From the NCBI GenBank assembly GCA_900544465.1, contig UQVT01000010.1, forward strand, positions 1 through 22,576: a DNA stretch of 22,576 nucleotides, read 5' to 3'. Under the pieces are notes generated by a model, which ran no database searches, had not been told where the DNA came from, and saw only the letters and a program-made list of their open reading frames with translations. This document shows, piece after piece, positions 7,338-16,500 of the stretch (positions are counted from its first letter, which is position 1; the number at the start of each line of letters is the position of its first letter). Source of the DNA: an uncultured Collinsella sp. (GTDB lineage Bacteria; Actinomycetota; Coriobacteriia; Coriobacteriales; Coriobacteriaceae). A program made the position numbers and the translations under genes.

Positions 7338-7399
7338 ACACAACGGGGCCAAGATGCTTAGTTGAAGTATCGGGGTTGGAAGCGAATCCTATCCCCAGT

Positions 7400-9385
7400 T
7401 TAGTTCTGCGAGAAGAATGGGAACTGTCGGGGGTCCACCGGCGGCTGCGGCATCGGCGTGCCCTGGGGCCCGCCCTGCGGTCCGCCCTGGCCGCCCATCA
7501 TCTTTTCGATGGCGTCCTGGACCTCGCCCTCAAACTTCTTCATGCCCTCATGCAGACGACGCTGGCCATCCTCGGAGCGCAGCTCCTCCATCTGCTCGGG
7601 CGAAATACCCAACAGATCACCCAGTATGCCCATCATCTCGCCACGCATGCGCTCGCTTGTATCCTCGTCGGCAAAGCGGTTCACCTCAGCGCGCGCCAGC
7701 GCATCGACCGTCATGCGTTCCTTGCCGCTCAGCCCCAGGTCGGACCACGCGAGCATGTACGGCCAGGCGCGCTCGACAAACGAACGGGCCGAGACGATCG
7801 GCGCCGTCGGCAGCATGCGGCGGGCGGCCTCGCCCTGACGTACGAGCATCAGCAGCAGCGAGCAAGCCTCGGGCTTGCCGGCGGCCATTGGGATGTCGTC
7901 GAAGGGTCGGTTGCGGTCCACGTGCGCCTCGAGCGCGCCATCGACCTCGCCCGGCTCAAGCCCACCGAGCAGGTGCGCCGCGCGATCGAGCATGTCGACC
8001 GGGCCGTCGAGCGTCGAGAGCGCCCGCGCCAGCACGCGTTCCATGCAATCTTCCACCGCGTTGAGCGTCACGAGCTCCTGCGGCACCACGGCAGACGTGC
8101 GGTTGCGCACGCGCGCCACAAACTCGAGGGTCGACAGATACACATCGCCAAAGGGCGCGTAATCGCCCTGGTAGCCACCGCAAAGCGCCGGTGCCGCCAA
8201 CGCGTACTCGGTCTTGCAAAGCGGACTCAGAGCCATCGCGCCCAGCTCGAGCGCCGTGTCCTCCAACATGAGGCCCAGCGCACGCGAACGCAGGCGCTCG
8301 GCATCGCCCGCCGACACATCGCGGTCGAGTACGCGCGCCGCATCCGGCGCATCGCGCTCAACCGTGCGAATATGCAGGCGCTCGGCAATCGCGCGAACGG
8401 CGGCACAACGGGCGGCCTCGGCCTCCTCCTGCGCCGGCGTAAAGATGCGGTTGCGGTCCAACACCAGGCCGATCACGTTGCGCGAGCCCAATGCATCGAC
8501 AGCCAACGCCGCAAGCAAAGACGACGGCAGATCGCCCTCGAGCGCCACCACGGCGCGCGACGTACCATGGGCACGGGCGTTATCGCGCACAGCGAGCACC
8601 AGCGCCTGCCACAACCACTCCTCGGAACGAAACTCGGGCAGCTCGTGGTCCTCCAAAGCATCGAGCATTACGCCGCGCTGAATCTCCTGAACCAGCAGGC
8701 TCTCCTCAAAACACGGCGCTTGAGCCACCACGCGCCCGCAGTCGTCGAGCACAAACGACCCGCCGGTATACACCGACTCGTCATAGGCACCGACCGGCGC
8801 CATGCAGGCAAACCATACGCTGCGCTTGGACGCGATCTTGCGGTAGGCACCGCTGCGAACGGCGGCAATGGCGGCCGTCTCGCGGTCGGTCATATCAAAC
8901 GCGTTGAACTGAAAATAGGCGATGAGGTCGACGCCGGTCGGTAGCATCTCAAGCTCGCGGTCCAAGTCGAAAATCACGGCAATACGCACGCCGTCTACAT
9001 CGAAGACCGGCGGCGCCCAACGGGCATCGCCGTTCCCACCGCGCTGCAAGGCAATGCTCGAACGGGCCGGCACCACATGGCCGTCCTTGAGCATCATGTA
9101 GTCGAGCAGGGGCTGGCCCTCAAACGAAACCGCCGCGGGCACGATGCAGATCATATCGAGTTCTTGAATACGCTCGGCAACACCGGTCAGGCCTGTCAGC
9201 ATGTCGTGCTCAAAGTCGGCAGTGCCCACCAGGCCGCCGGGCAGAGCACCCATAAAGAGCGGAGCCGGGACGCACAGCACGCGCGCCCCACGCTCGTGGG
9301 CCAAACGGACTTGGTCCTCGATGCGACCGCAAATGCCCTCAATATCACCCAGGCGCATATCGATCTGTGCAAGTGCGAGCTTCAT
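7400..9385 (-). CDS. Degenerate NAD synthetase-like protein (nitrilase-like plus NadE-like domains)
   Basis: This 661-residue protein has the architecture of glutamine-dependent NAD synthetase: a nitrilase-fold domain (about 1-235) opening MKLALAQIDMRLGDI, then an NAD synthase-like domain (about 255-460) containing LAALAVDALGSRNV and KTEYALAAPALCGGYQGDYAPFGDVY. Key residues seem lost. The glutaminase Glu of the PELxxxGY-type motif is Ala41 (VPAPLFMG), the catalytic Cys of the ICED motif appears to be Asp140 (VIFDLD), no obvious catalytic Lys is present, and the ATP loop SGGxDSS reads EGDLPSS (283-289). A C-terminal extension of about 200 residues ends in a Gly/Pro/Gln-rich tail. It is thus probably a catalytically dead paralogue; its role is unknown. 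The ATG 9385 has GGAAAGGG upstream. It lies 3' of the superoxide reductase gene, past a terminator; no clear promoter of its own was found. Confidence 0.85.
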   Translation of the reverse strand: MKLALAQIDMRLGDIEGICGRIEDQVRLAHERGARVLCVPAPLFMGALPGGLVGTADFEHDMLTGLTGVAERIQELDMICIVPAAVSFEGQPLLDYMMLKDGHVVPARSSIALQRGGNGDARWAPPVFDVDGVRIAVIFDLDRELEMLPTGVDLIAYFQFNAFDMTDRETAAIAAVRSGAYRKIASKRSVWFACMAPVGAYDESVYTGGSFVLDDCGRVVAQAPCFEESLLVQEIQRGVMLDALEDHELPEFRSEEWLWQALVLAVRDNARAHGTSRAVVALEGDLPSSLLAALAVDALGSRNVIGLVLDRNRIFTPAQEEAEAARCAAVRAIAERLHIRTVERDAPDAARVLDRDVSAGDAERLRSRALGLMLEDTALELGAMALSPLCKTEYALAAPALCGGYQGDYAPFGDVYLSTLEFVARVRNRTSAVVPQELVTLNAVEDCMERVLARALSTLDGPVDMLDRAAHLLGGLEPGEVDGALEAHVDRNRPFDDIPMAAGKPEACSLLLMLVRQGEAARRMLPTAPIVSARSFVERAWPYMLAWSDLGLSGKERMTVDALARAEVNRFADEDTSERMRGEMMGILGDLLGISPEQMEELRSEDGQRRLHEGMKKFEGEVQDAIEKMMGGQGGPQGGPQGTPMPQPPVDPRQFPFFSQN

Positions 9386-9424
9386 GGCTCAGCCCTTTCC
9401 GTCGTAAATCGTCGTTGTCGTAGT

Positions 9425-9456
9425 AAAAGCGCCGGCCGCATAATGCAGCCGGCGCT
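9425..9456 (-). terminator. Rho-independent terminator of the superoxide reductase gene
   Basis: On the minus strand AGCGCCGGC (complement of 9448-9456) pairs perfectly with GCCGGCGCT (complement of 9428-9436) around an 11-nt loop, then runs into TTTTA. It lies 46 nt after the superoxide reductase stop. The T-tract is short, so read-through into the next gene is possible. Confidence 0.8.
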
Positions 9457-9502
9457 CGCATGTGCATATGCTAGCTATGATACCCCGAGCGGGGGCGCGC
9501 TC

Positions 9503-9865
9503 CTAGAACGTCGCGGACCACAGCCCATGCAGGTTGCAGTAGGCATAGACAGTACCGGTCTTGGAGCCGCCAGCGAAAAACGTCGTGGGCTTCATGCCGG
9601 GCTCAAGGTAATGGACCTCCAGGCGGCCCTCGGCCTCAAGCGCGATCCACTCGATGTAGTGCTCGGGCAGCATGGGGTGCTCCGTCGAGCCCACGCGCGC
9701 GCGAATGACGTGGCCGTCGCGCTCGATCTCGACAACAGGCACGTGCTTCTCGTGCGCCGCATCCTCGGTGTTTGCCGTCAGCTCCGTGCAGCCGGCAGGG
9801 GTCGCAACGCCGTCGCCAAGGGCGGCAACGAGCTTGCCGTCGGAGTCCTTAAAGAATTTCGCCAT
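9503..9865 (-). CDS. Superoxide reductase (desulfoferrodoxin family), lacking the N-terminal iron site
   Basis: This cytoplasmic 120-residue enzyme reduces superoxide to peroxide without making oxygen, which suits anaerobes. The catalytic Fe(His)4Cys site is complete: H41 in EKHVP, H63 and H69 in EHPMLPEHYIEWI, C110 and H113 in YCNLHGLW. The N-terminal part (MAKFFKDSDGKLVAAL...PAGCTEL) aligns with the desulforedoxin-like domain of two-iron enzymes (YKCxxCGNxVEVL...VCCGEPM) but keeps only C26 of the four cysteines, so the accessory rubredoxin-type iron cannot be bound. This matches the class III type known from Treponema pallidum. The ATG at 9865 is chosen over the longer open frame because AAAGGAGA lies just upstream and the family N-terminus begins there. 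It ends in its own terminator; no convincing promoter was seen in 9866-10030. Confidence 0.95.
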   Translation of the reverse strand: MAKFFKDSDGKLVAALGDGVATPAGCTELTANTEDAAHEKHVPVVEIERDGHVIRARVGSTEHPMLPEHYIEWIALEAEGRLEVHYLEPGMKPTTFFAGGSKTGTVYAYCNLHGLWSATF

Positions 9866-9970
9866 GATGTTCTCCTTTGCTGATGTGCCGATGTTCTTGA
9901 TGGTTCTTATGCCCAAAGGCAGGCAAACCATCCATGGCATTGCAAATGAACACATAACGGATTAGGCAAG

Positions 9971-9995
9971 CGGTCGGGCCAAAATGCGTCGACCG
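9971..9995. terminator. Hairpin 3' of the SNF2 helicase gene
   Basis: CGGTCG (9971-9976) and CGACCG (9990-9995) pair around a 13-nt loop, about 35 nt after the helicase stop codon. There is no T-tract on the minus strand, so it is at best a weak terminator or RNA-stabilising hairpin. The rest of the 9866-10030 intergenic region shows no clear signal. Confidence 0.25.
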
Positions 9996-10030
9996 TCCTG
10001 CCCACTCCAGCAGTCCCACCCCGCGCGCGG

Positions 10031-13000
10031 CTAGCGCCCGTCGCCGCCGAGCAGCGCCAGAACATCTTCGCGGGTAAACAACGCCGACGAGATGCCGTCG
10101 CCGCCGAGCACGCTGTTGACCAGATCGCGCTTGGACTCCTGCATCTGCATAATGCGTTCCTCGATCGTGTCCTTGGCGATGAGTTTGTACACGGTCACGG
10201 TGTGCTGCTGGCCAATGCGGTGGGCGCGGTCGGTCGCTTGGTCCTGCGCCGCCACGTTCCACCACGGGTCGTAGTGGATGACCACGTCGGCAGCCGTCAA
10301 ATTAAGGCCCACGCCGCCCGCCTTGAGCGAAATCAAGAACACCGGCACCTCGCCTGCCTGGAACTGCGCAACCATCTTGGCGCGGCTCTCCTTAGACGAA
10401 GCGCCCGTGAGCTTAAGGAAGGCGATGTCCTCCTTAGACAGGCGCTTGCCGATGATATCGAGCATACCCGTAAACTGGCTGAACAACAGGATGCGATGCC
10501 CGCCGTCGAGTGCGCCGTGCACGAGCTCCATGCACGTATCGAGCTTGGCGCTCCCCGCCTTGTAATCCTCGTAGTGTAGACGCGGGTCGCAGCAGATCTG
10601 GCGCAGCTTGGTGAGCTCGGCGAGCACCTTGAGCTTATCTTTCTTAAACTCCCCGGCCTCGCGGTGCTGCACCTGCTGGGCGATGCGGTCTTGGTTGGCC
10701 AGGTAGAGCTTGCGCTGCTCGCCGGCAAGCTGCGCCATCACCGTATCCTCAATCTTCTCGGGCAGGTCGGCCACCACATCTTCCTTGACGCGACGCAGCA
10801 CAAACGGCGACACGAGCGCCTGCAGACGAGCGGCACTGTCGCCCTCGGCATGCTCGACGGGACTCTCAAAGCGCTTGGCAAATGAGTCGCGCGTGCCCAG
10901 AAGACCCGGCATCAAAAAGTCGAAGATACTCCAAAGCTCGGACAGGCGGTTTTCGATGGGCGTGCCCGTCAAGGCAAAGCGCACGCCGGCCGGCAGGCGC
11001 TTTGCAGCGCGAGCCACCTGGGTGAGCGGGTTTTTAATGTACTGGGCCTCGTCGAGCACTACGCGGGCAAAGTCCTGCTCGACATATTCGTCGATGTCGC
11101 GACGCATGAGGTCATACGACGTCACGACCACGTTGTGCTCGGCGACACCGGCAATTTGCACGCGACGCTGGGCCTTGGCGCCCACGATGGCGCACGCATC
11201 AATCGAGGGGGCGAAGCGCTCCAACTCGGCAGCCCAGTTGTACACGAGCGACGCGGGGCATACCACGAGCGTGGGCTTGGTGTCCCCCGCCTCCACGCGC
11301 ACCAGAATGTGCGCGATCATCTGCAGCGTTTTGCCCAGACCCATATCGTCGGCCAAGATGCCGCCAAGGCCCAGGTGCTCGAGCGAGCCAAGCCACTGGT
11401 AGCCGTCGACCTGGTAGCCGCGCATCGTTGCCTTGAGCGAGACCGGCACCGTAAAGTCCATCTTGCCGAGCGTGTCCAGACGCTCGACGGTACGGCGGAA
11501 CGCGGCGTCGCGATCGGCCTCAAGCGCCGGCGTGCGTGCGAGCATGCTATCGACGAACAGGGTGCTCGACGCGGGAAGCGACACGCCGTCGAGCAGATCG
11601 ACGGCATCGACGCCCAGATCTTCGGCAAGGCCAAACGCGGCGCGCGCCCCCTCGTCCAGGCGAATGATGTCGCCGGACGTAAGGCGCGCAAACGTTTGAT
11701 GGCGCTTGTAGGAGTCGAGGTAGATGGCAAGATCTGCCGCCGAAAGACCGCTCGCGCCCAGTTCAACATCGAGCAGGTTGCTCTTGACGGTGGCACGCAC
11801 CGAAAGCTTGGGCGCAGGGCGCACCGAGATCTGGCGTAGGCGGTCGCTGAGCATGACCTCGCCCAGCTCGGACAGGGCAGACAGGCCCTCGGTCAGCAAG
11901 CAGAACAGGCTCTCGTCGTCGCGCTCCTCAAACGCCAGGCCGCCCTCGTAAAAGTCGAAATACAGAGCCGCCGTGTCCATAACGCGAAACTCTGCCACCT
12001 CGTCGCGCGGCGGCACGCCCGGGCGCTGCTCTTCGAAGGGGCTGCCCGGAGCGCCCAGGTTAAAGAGATCTGCCGACCAGTCGCCGTAGGTAACCGTAAC
12101 TTTGCAGGTCACGAGTCCATCGTCGACGCCGATCGCCATGGCAAAGCTCGGCTCGGGCGCCACGGTATCGAGCGCAGCGGGCGCGGTAAGGTCGGTGTAG
12201 TCGCGCAAAATGGGCAGCGCCATACGACAGAACTCCCCCACCTGGTCGGCAGCAATATGGACCGGCGTGCGACAGGGCAGCAAGCGCGATAGGAACGGCG
12301 CCGCATGCTGGGCAAACGCTACATCGGTGCGGCGCGCACGGCGGGTGTCGACCAGATAGGCAACGTCGCTCGAAGCAAAGCAGTATGCATCGGCCGGCAG
12401 GCGTAGATCGTAGCTGCCACCAGCCGCCGGCGCGATTTTGGCGGCAAGGAGCGGTGGGCGCTTAGACAGAGCCTCGTCCTCCCCTTCCGGAGGCATCTCA
12501 ACCGCCACGTCATAGGTGCGATGCGTCGTCGTCCCCCGCGACCAGGCGGGCTCAAAGGAGATGGTCTGGCCACGCAGCAGGTCCAGCACATATACGATGC
12601 TATGCTCGGACAGCGGCAACTGACGCTCGGCGACAAAACCGCTGCGGGCAAAGTCGTACGACGCCGAACGCGAGCTTGTGATGTCATCGAGATAGGCAAC
12701 TGTCGTCACAACAAGGTTGAGCAGCTTTGTCGACACGTCCTCGAAGGCTTCGGGCGTATGGACAAACGTGAGCTTCTTGCCGTACGAGAAGGTGCCGCCT
12801 CGGACATAGGCGTCGGCCATGCCGTCGATATCCTTGACCACGTAGGAGACCGATCCACAACGAATGCGAAGCTCGAGCGCCCAGCTAAAGCGGTCGGCAA
12901 ACAGTGGATTGTAGTACGGCACCAACGAGGGCTCCAACACCGCCTTGGGGGCATCGGGATCCACACTGCCAGCGAGCTTGCGGCGCATGCTCGCCAGCTC

Positions 13001-13495
13001 ATCCATGCGTGCGTCCGAAAGATCGGAGAGCGCCGCCATGAGGCTGGGACTCGTGGGGACGGGCGCCGGAAAGGGAAAGTTGGGATTGACGGCCGGCGCT
13101 TTGAGCGCGGTGCGCGCGGGCTGTTTCGGCTGCGCCGTAAACGTGCGGACCGGCGTGCGCAAACCTTCGACGGGCTCGGCGCCGCTGGCATCCAAATACG
13201 CCAGAGCCGTGGCAATAGCGTGCTTGCACATACCGGGGTAACGATAGGCGGCGGGGCAATCGCAGTCGTAGTCGATCACCTCGTGCTCGTCCATGTCGAG
13301 CGCCACGTGCGTCTTGTACAGGTCGCCGCGCGAACCGCGCACCGAGCCCTCAACCGTCACGTTTTTGGAGAAGCGCGAGCCGCTGTCCTCGATCGACAGC
13401 ACGGCGCCGTTGAGCATGAGCGAACGCCCCTTCATAAAGGTGCCGCTCAACGCCGCCTCCTTACGAAGCGCCTGCGCAAACGTCCCCTGCTCCAT
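10031..13495 (-). CDS. SWIM zinc-finger SNF2-family helicase (DEAD/DEAH-like DNA translocase)
   Basis: This 1154-residue cytoplasmic protein is a Swi2/Snf2 ATPase, which uses ATP to move along double-stranded DNA and displace bound proteins. An N-terminal SWIM finger has the form CxC...CxH (C78, C80, C90, H92). After a long middle region of unknown fold come motif I DDMGLGKT (716-723), motif II DEAQ (815-818), motif III LTGTPIENRLSELW, then the C-terminal lobe with SLKAGGVGLNLTAAD and motif VI DRAHRIGQ (1089-1096). The ATG at 13495 is chosen over an in-frame TTG at 13525 because GGAGGA (complement of 13500-13505) sits 5 nt upstream. It follows dnaE by 38 nt on the same strand with no terminator between, so the two are probably co-transcribed. 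The exact cellular role of bacterial SWIM-SNF2 proteins is poorly defined; RNA polymerase recycling or repair are guesses. Confidence 0.95.
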   Translation of the reverse strand: MEQGTFAQALRKEAALSGTFMKGRSLMLNGAVLSIEDSGSRFSKNVTVEGSVRGSRGDLYKTHVALDMDEHEVIDYDCDCPAAYRYPGMCKHAIATALAYLDASGAEPVEGLRTPVRTFTAQPKQPARTALKAPAVNPNFPFPAPVPTSPSLMAALSDLSDARMDELASMRRKLAGSVDPDAPKAVLEPSLVPYYNPLFADRFSWALELRIRCGSVSYVVKDIDGMADAYVRGGTFSYGKKLTFVHTPEAFEDVSTKLLNLVVTTVAYLDDITSSRSASYDFARSGFVAERQLPLSEHSIVYVLDLLRGQTISFEPAWSRGTTTHRTYDVAVEMPPEGEDEALSKRPPLLAAKIAPAAGGSYDLRLPADAYCFASSDVAYLVDTRRARRTDVAFAQHAAPFLSRLLPCRTPVHIAADQVGEFCRMALPILRDYTDLTAPAALDTVAPEPSFAMAIGVDDGLVTCKVTVTYGDWSADLFNLGAPGSPFEEQRPGVPPRDEVAEFRVMDTAALYFDFYEGGLAFEERDDESLFCLLTEGLSALSELGEVMLSDRLRQISVRPAPKLSVRATVKSNLLDVELGASGLSAADLAIYLDSYKRHQTFARLTSGDIIRLDEGARAAFGLAEDLGVDAVDLLDGVSLPASSTLFVDSMLARTPALEADRDAAFRRTVERLDTLGKMDFTVPVSLKATMRGYQVDGYQWLGSLEHLGLGGILADDMGLGKTLQMIAHILVRVEAGDTKPTLVVCPASLVYNWAAELERFAPSIDACAIVGAKAQRRVQIAGVAEHNVVVTSYDLMRRDIDEYVEQDFARVVLDEAQYIKNPLTQVARAAKRLPAGVRFALTGTPIENRLSELWSIFDFLMPGLLGTRDSFAKRFESPVEHAEGDSAARLQALVSPFVLRRVKEDVVADLPEKIEDTVMAQLAGEQRKLYLANQDRIAQQVQHREAGEFKKDKLKVLAELTKLRQICCDPRLHYEDYKAGSAKLDTCMELVHGALDGGHRILLFSQFTGMLDIIGKRLSKEDIAFLKLTGASSKESRAKMVAQFQAGEVPVFLISLKAGGVGLNLTAADVVIHYDPWWNVAAQDQATDRAHRIGQQHTVTVYKLIAKDTIEERIMQMQESKRDLVNSVLGGDGISSALFTREDVLALLGGDGR

Positions 13496-13533
13496 CACTT
13501 CCTCCAATCTCGCGCGGACCAGCAACGCCGTCC

Positions 13534-16500
13534 CTAGATCACCGTCACGCGGCCTTGGTTGCCGACGATGGCCTTGGCCTCGGCCAGCAGCGGAATCGAG
13601 CGCGCGTTGACCTTAGCAGGTACCTCGGCACGCAGCACGCGCCCGTCCACCTGCTCGATAAAGATCTCCACGCGGTCGCCGCCCGGGTTGGTGGTGAGCA
13701 CCGTGGCCAGGCGCGCCATATTGCCCTGGCTAAAGCGGCTGTTGGGCACCATGACCTCAAACACCTTGGGCTTGTTGTTCTCCTCGTTGAGCTCGAGCGG
13801 CACGATCTCCTGCGCGATGATCTGGTCGCCGCGGTCCGAGCGTTCGAGTTTGCCCTTAATGCGCACAAACGCGTCGGACAGCTGCACGCCGGTCTCGGGA
13901 TCGACCTCGCCGTACAGATACCCCTCGGCCTCCTTGTAGGTCTTGGGGAACACCACGACGGCGGCCTCGCCTTCCATGTCCTCAAGCTGCACGATGCCCA
14001 TGGGGTCGCCGTTTTTGGTCACGCGCTTGGACACGCTCGAGACCATGCCGGCCCACCACAGCGCTTTGCCCTCGGGAATCTCCTGGTTGATGGTGCCGCC
14101 CGTGGGGTTCTGCACTTCGTAGCCGGTGTCGATCTGCGAGAACGAGAAGTCGCGCGCCTTACTGAGCGCATACTCAAACGGGCGCAGCGGGTGGTCCGAG
14201 ACATAGATGCCCAGAACCTCCTTCTCCTGGCTCAACTTAAGGTGGCGGTCCCATTCCTGGCCATCCGGATCGGGCACGCTCACCTCAAAGCCCGAGCCCT
14301 CAACGTCGCCAAACATGTCGAAGAACGACGTCTGGCCGCTCGCACGATCCTTCTGGCGCTTTACTGCGGCATCGATGATGTTCTCGGGGTTGTTCTTGTC
14401 CACAAAGTGCATCATCTGGCGACGCGGATACCCCGTGGAGTCGAAGGCGCCTGCCTTGATGAGCGATTCGATCACGCGACGGTTGGCCTGGCTCGAGTCC
14501 ACACGCTCGACAAAGTCGTGCAGCGTCTTAAACGGACCGCCCGCCTCGCGCTCGGCGATAATCGCCTGCGCCACGCCGGTGCCCACGCCGCGGATGCCGG
14601 CCAAACCAAAGCGCACGCCCTCCTTGGTGGCCGTGAACTCGGTACCGGACTCGTTGACATCTGGCGACAGCACGGGGATGCCGTCGTGACGGCATGCCGA
14701 GACGTAGTGAACGATCTTGTCGGTCTTGCCCGTGTAGGACGTCAGAACGGCCGCCATGTACTCGTGCGGATAGTGCGCCTTGAGCCACGCTGTCTGCATA
14801 ACCAAGATGGCGTAGCCGGCGGAGTGCGACTTGTTAAAGGCGTAAGATGCGAACTCGAGAACATCGTCCCAAATCTTCTGGGCGACCTCGCGCGTGTAGT
14901 TGTTCTTGATGGCGCCGTTCATCCAGTGGTCGTAGGTGGTCTCGTCCGAGCCATCCTCCCAGTGGAGCACCGTCGACGTGAGCAGCTTGATCTTTTTCTT
15001 AGCCACGGGCTTACGGATACGCGAGTCCGATTCGCCCTTGGAGAAGCCGCACATCTCGACGGAGATGAGCATAACCTGCTCCTGGTAGACCATGGTGCCG
15101 TAGGTTTCGCCCAGGATGTCGTCCAGACGGTCGTCATAGGAGACGGCCGGCTCCTTGCCGTTCATACGGTTGATGTAGGACGAAACCATGCCGGCGCCCA
15201 GCGGGCCCGGGCGGTACAGGGCGATCAATGCCACGACGTGCTTGTACTCGGTGGGCTTCATGTTCTTGATCGTGGCCGTCATGCCGGCGGACTCGACCTG
15301 GAAGACGCCGGCGGTGTGGCCGGAGCCCATGAGCTTAAAGATCTCGGGGTCGTCAAAGGGAATCTCTTCCTCTTTGATGTCGATGCCGAAGTTCTTTTTG
15401 ATGTTGGCTTTGGCCTTAGAGATAACCGTCAGCGTGCGCAGGCCCAGGAAGTCCATTTTGAGCAGGCCCATGTCGGCAACGGTATGACCCTCGTACTGGG
15501 TAATCTCGACGCCGCCCTTGGTATCGAGCTTGGTGGGCACGTGCTCGTTGACGGGATCGCGGCAGATCAGAACGGCGCACGCGTGCACGCCCTCGCCACG
15601 GGTGAGGCCCTCGATCGAGAGCGCCGTGTCGATGATGCGGCGGGCGTCGTCATCCTTTTTATAGGCCTCGGCAAAGTCGGGGTTAAACAGATCCTCTTTG
15701 CCGGGTTGCTTTTCGAGCACCTGCTTGAGCTTGACCTTGGGGTCGCTCGAGACCATCTTGGACAGGCGCTGGCCCATGTAGACCGGATAGTCCAGCACGC
15801 GCGCGGCGTCGTTGATGGCCTGCTTGGCCTTAATGGTCGAGTAGGTGATGACGTGGGTGACCTTCTCGGGGCCGTAGAGCTGGCGAACGTGCTCCACGAC
15901 CTCGAGGCGCCGCTCATCGTCGAAGTCCATATCGATATCGGGCATCTCGGTACGCTGCGGGGACAGGAACCTCTCGAACATCAGGCCGTTCTCGAGCGGG
16001 TCGAACGCGGTGATGTTCATGGCGTAGGCGACGATAGCGCCGGCGGCCGAGCCACGGCCGGGGCCGACGCCGATGCCGTTGTCCTTGGCCCATTGCACGT
16101 ACTCGGCAACGATCAAAAAGTAGGCGGCAAAGCCCTTGTCGCAGATGACCTTGTATTCGTACTCAAAGCGCTCTTTGATGTTGACGCCGCCGATCTCGCG
16201 CGTGGCCCAGTCGTCACCGTAGTGCTGGCGCAGGCCCTTCTCGCACTCGCGGCGGAACTGGCTCTCGTGCGTCTCGCCGGGATCGAGCAACGGGAAGCGC
16301 GGCAGGATGATGGAGTCCCAGTCCAGCTCAACGTAGCACTTGTCGGCGATCTCGAGCGTGTTGTCGCAGGCCTCGGGGCAATACGGGAACATCGCCCGCA
16401 TCTCCTCCTCGGTCTTCATGTAAAACTCCGAGCCGGTCATGCGCATGCGGTTGGGGTCGTCGACCTTGGCGTTCATGCCAATGCACATGATGACGTCCTG

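Larger units (their letters stand above)
7300..7350. repeat. GGCCCCG/CGGGGCC inverted repeat framing the ruvC promoter
   Basis: GGCCCCG (7300-7306) and CGGGGCC (7344-7350) are perfect 7-bp complements. Their midpoint (7325) coincides within half a base with the midpoint of the LexA box at 7319-7330. The arms enclose the -10 box and the transcription start. The pairing could be chance in GC-rich DNA, or it could be a long-loop hairpin ending the upstream transcript. Confidence 0.35.

Noticed and set aside
3351..8944. Long plus-strand open frames opposite fhs (3351-4781), ruvB (5711-6379) and the NadE-like gene (7376-8944)
   Set aside because: Each mirrors a convincing minus-strand gene, has compositionally biased translation rich in Arg, His, Ala and Gly, and lacks start signals.
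9482..9496. CCCCG-AG-CGGGG hairpin just after the superoxide reductase stop as a terminator
   Set aside because: The loop is only two bases and no T-tract follows; the stronger hairpin at 9425-9456 explains termination.
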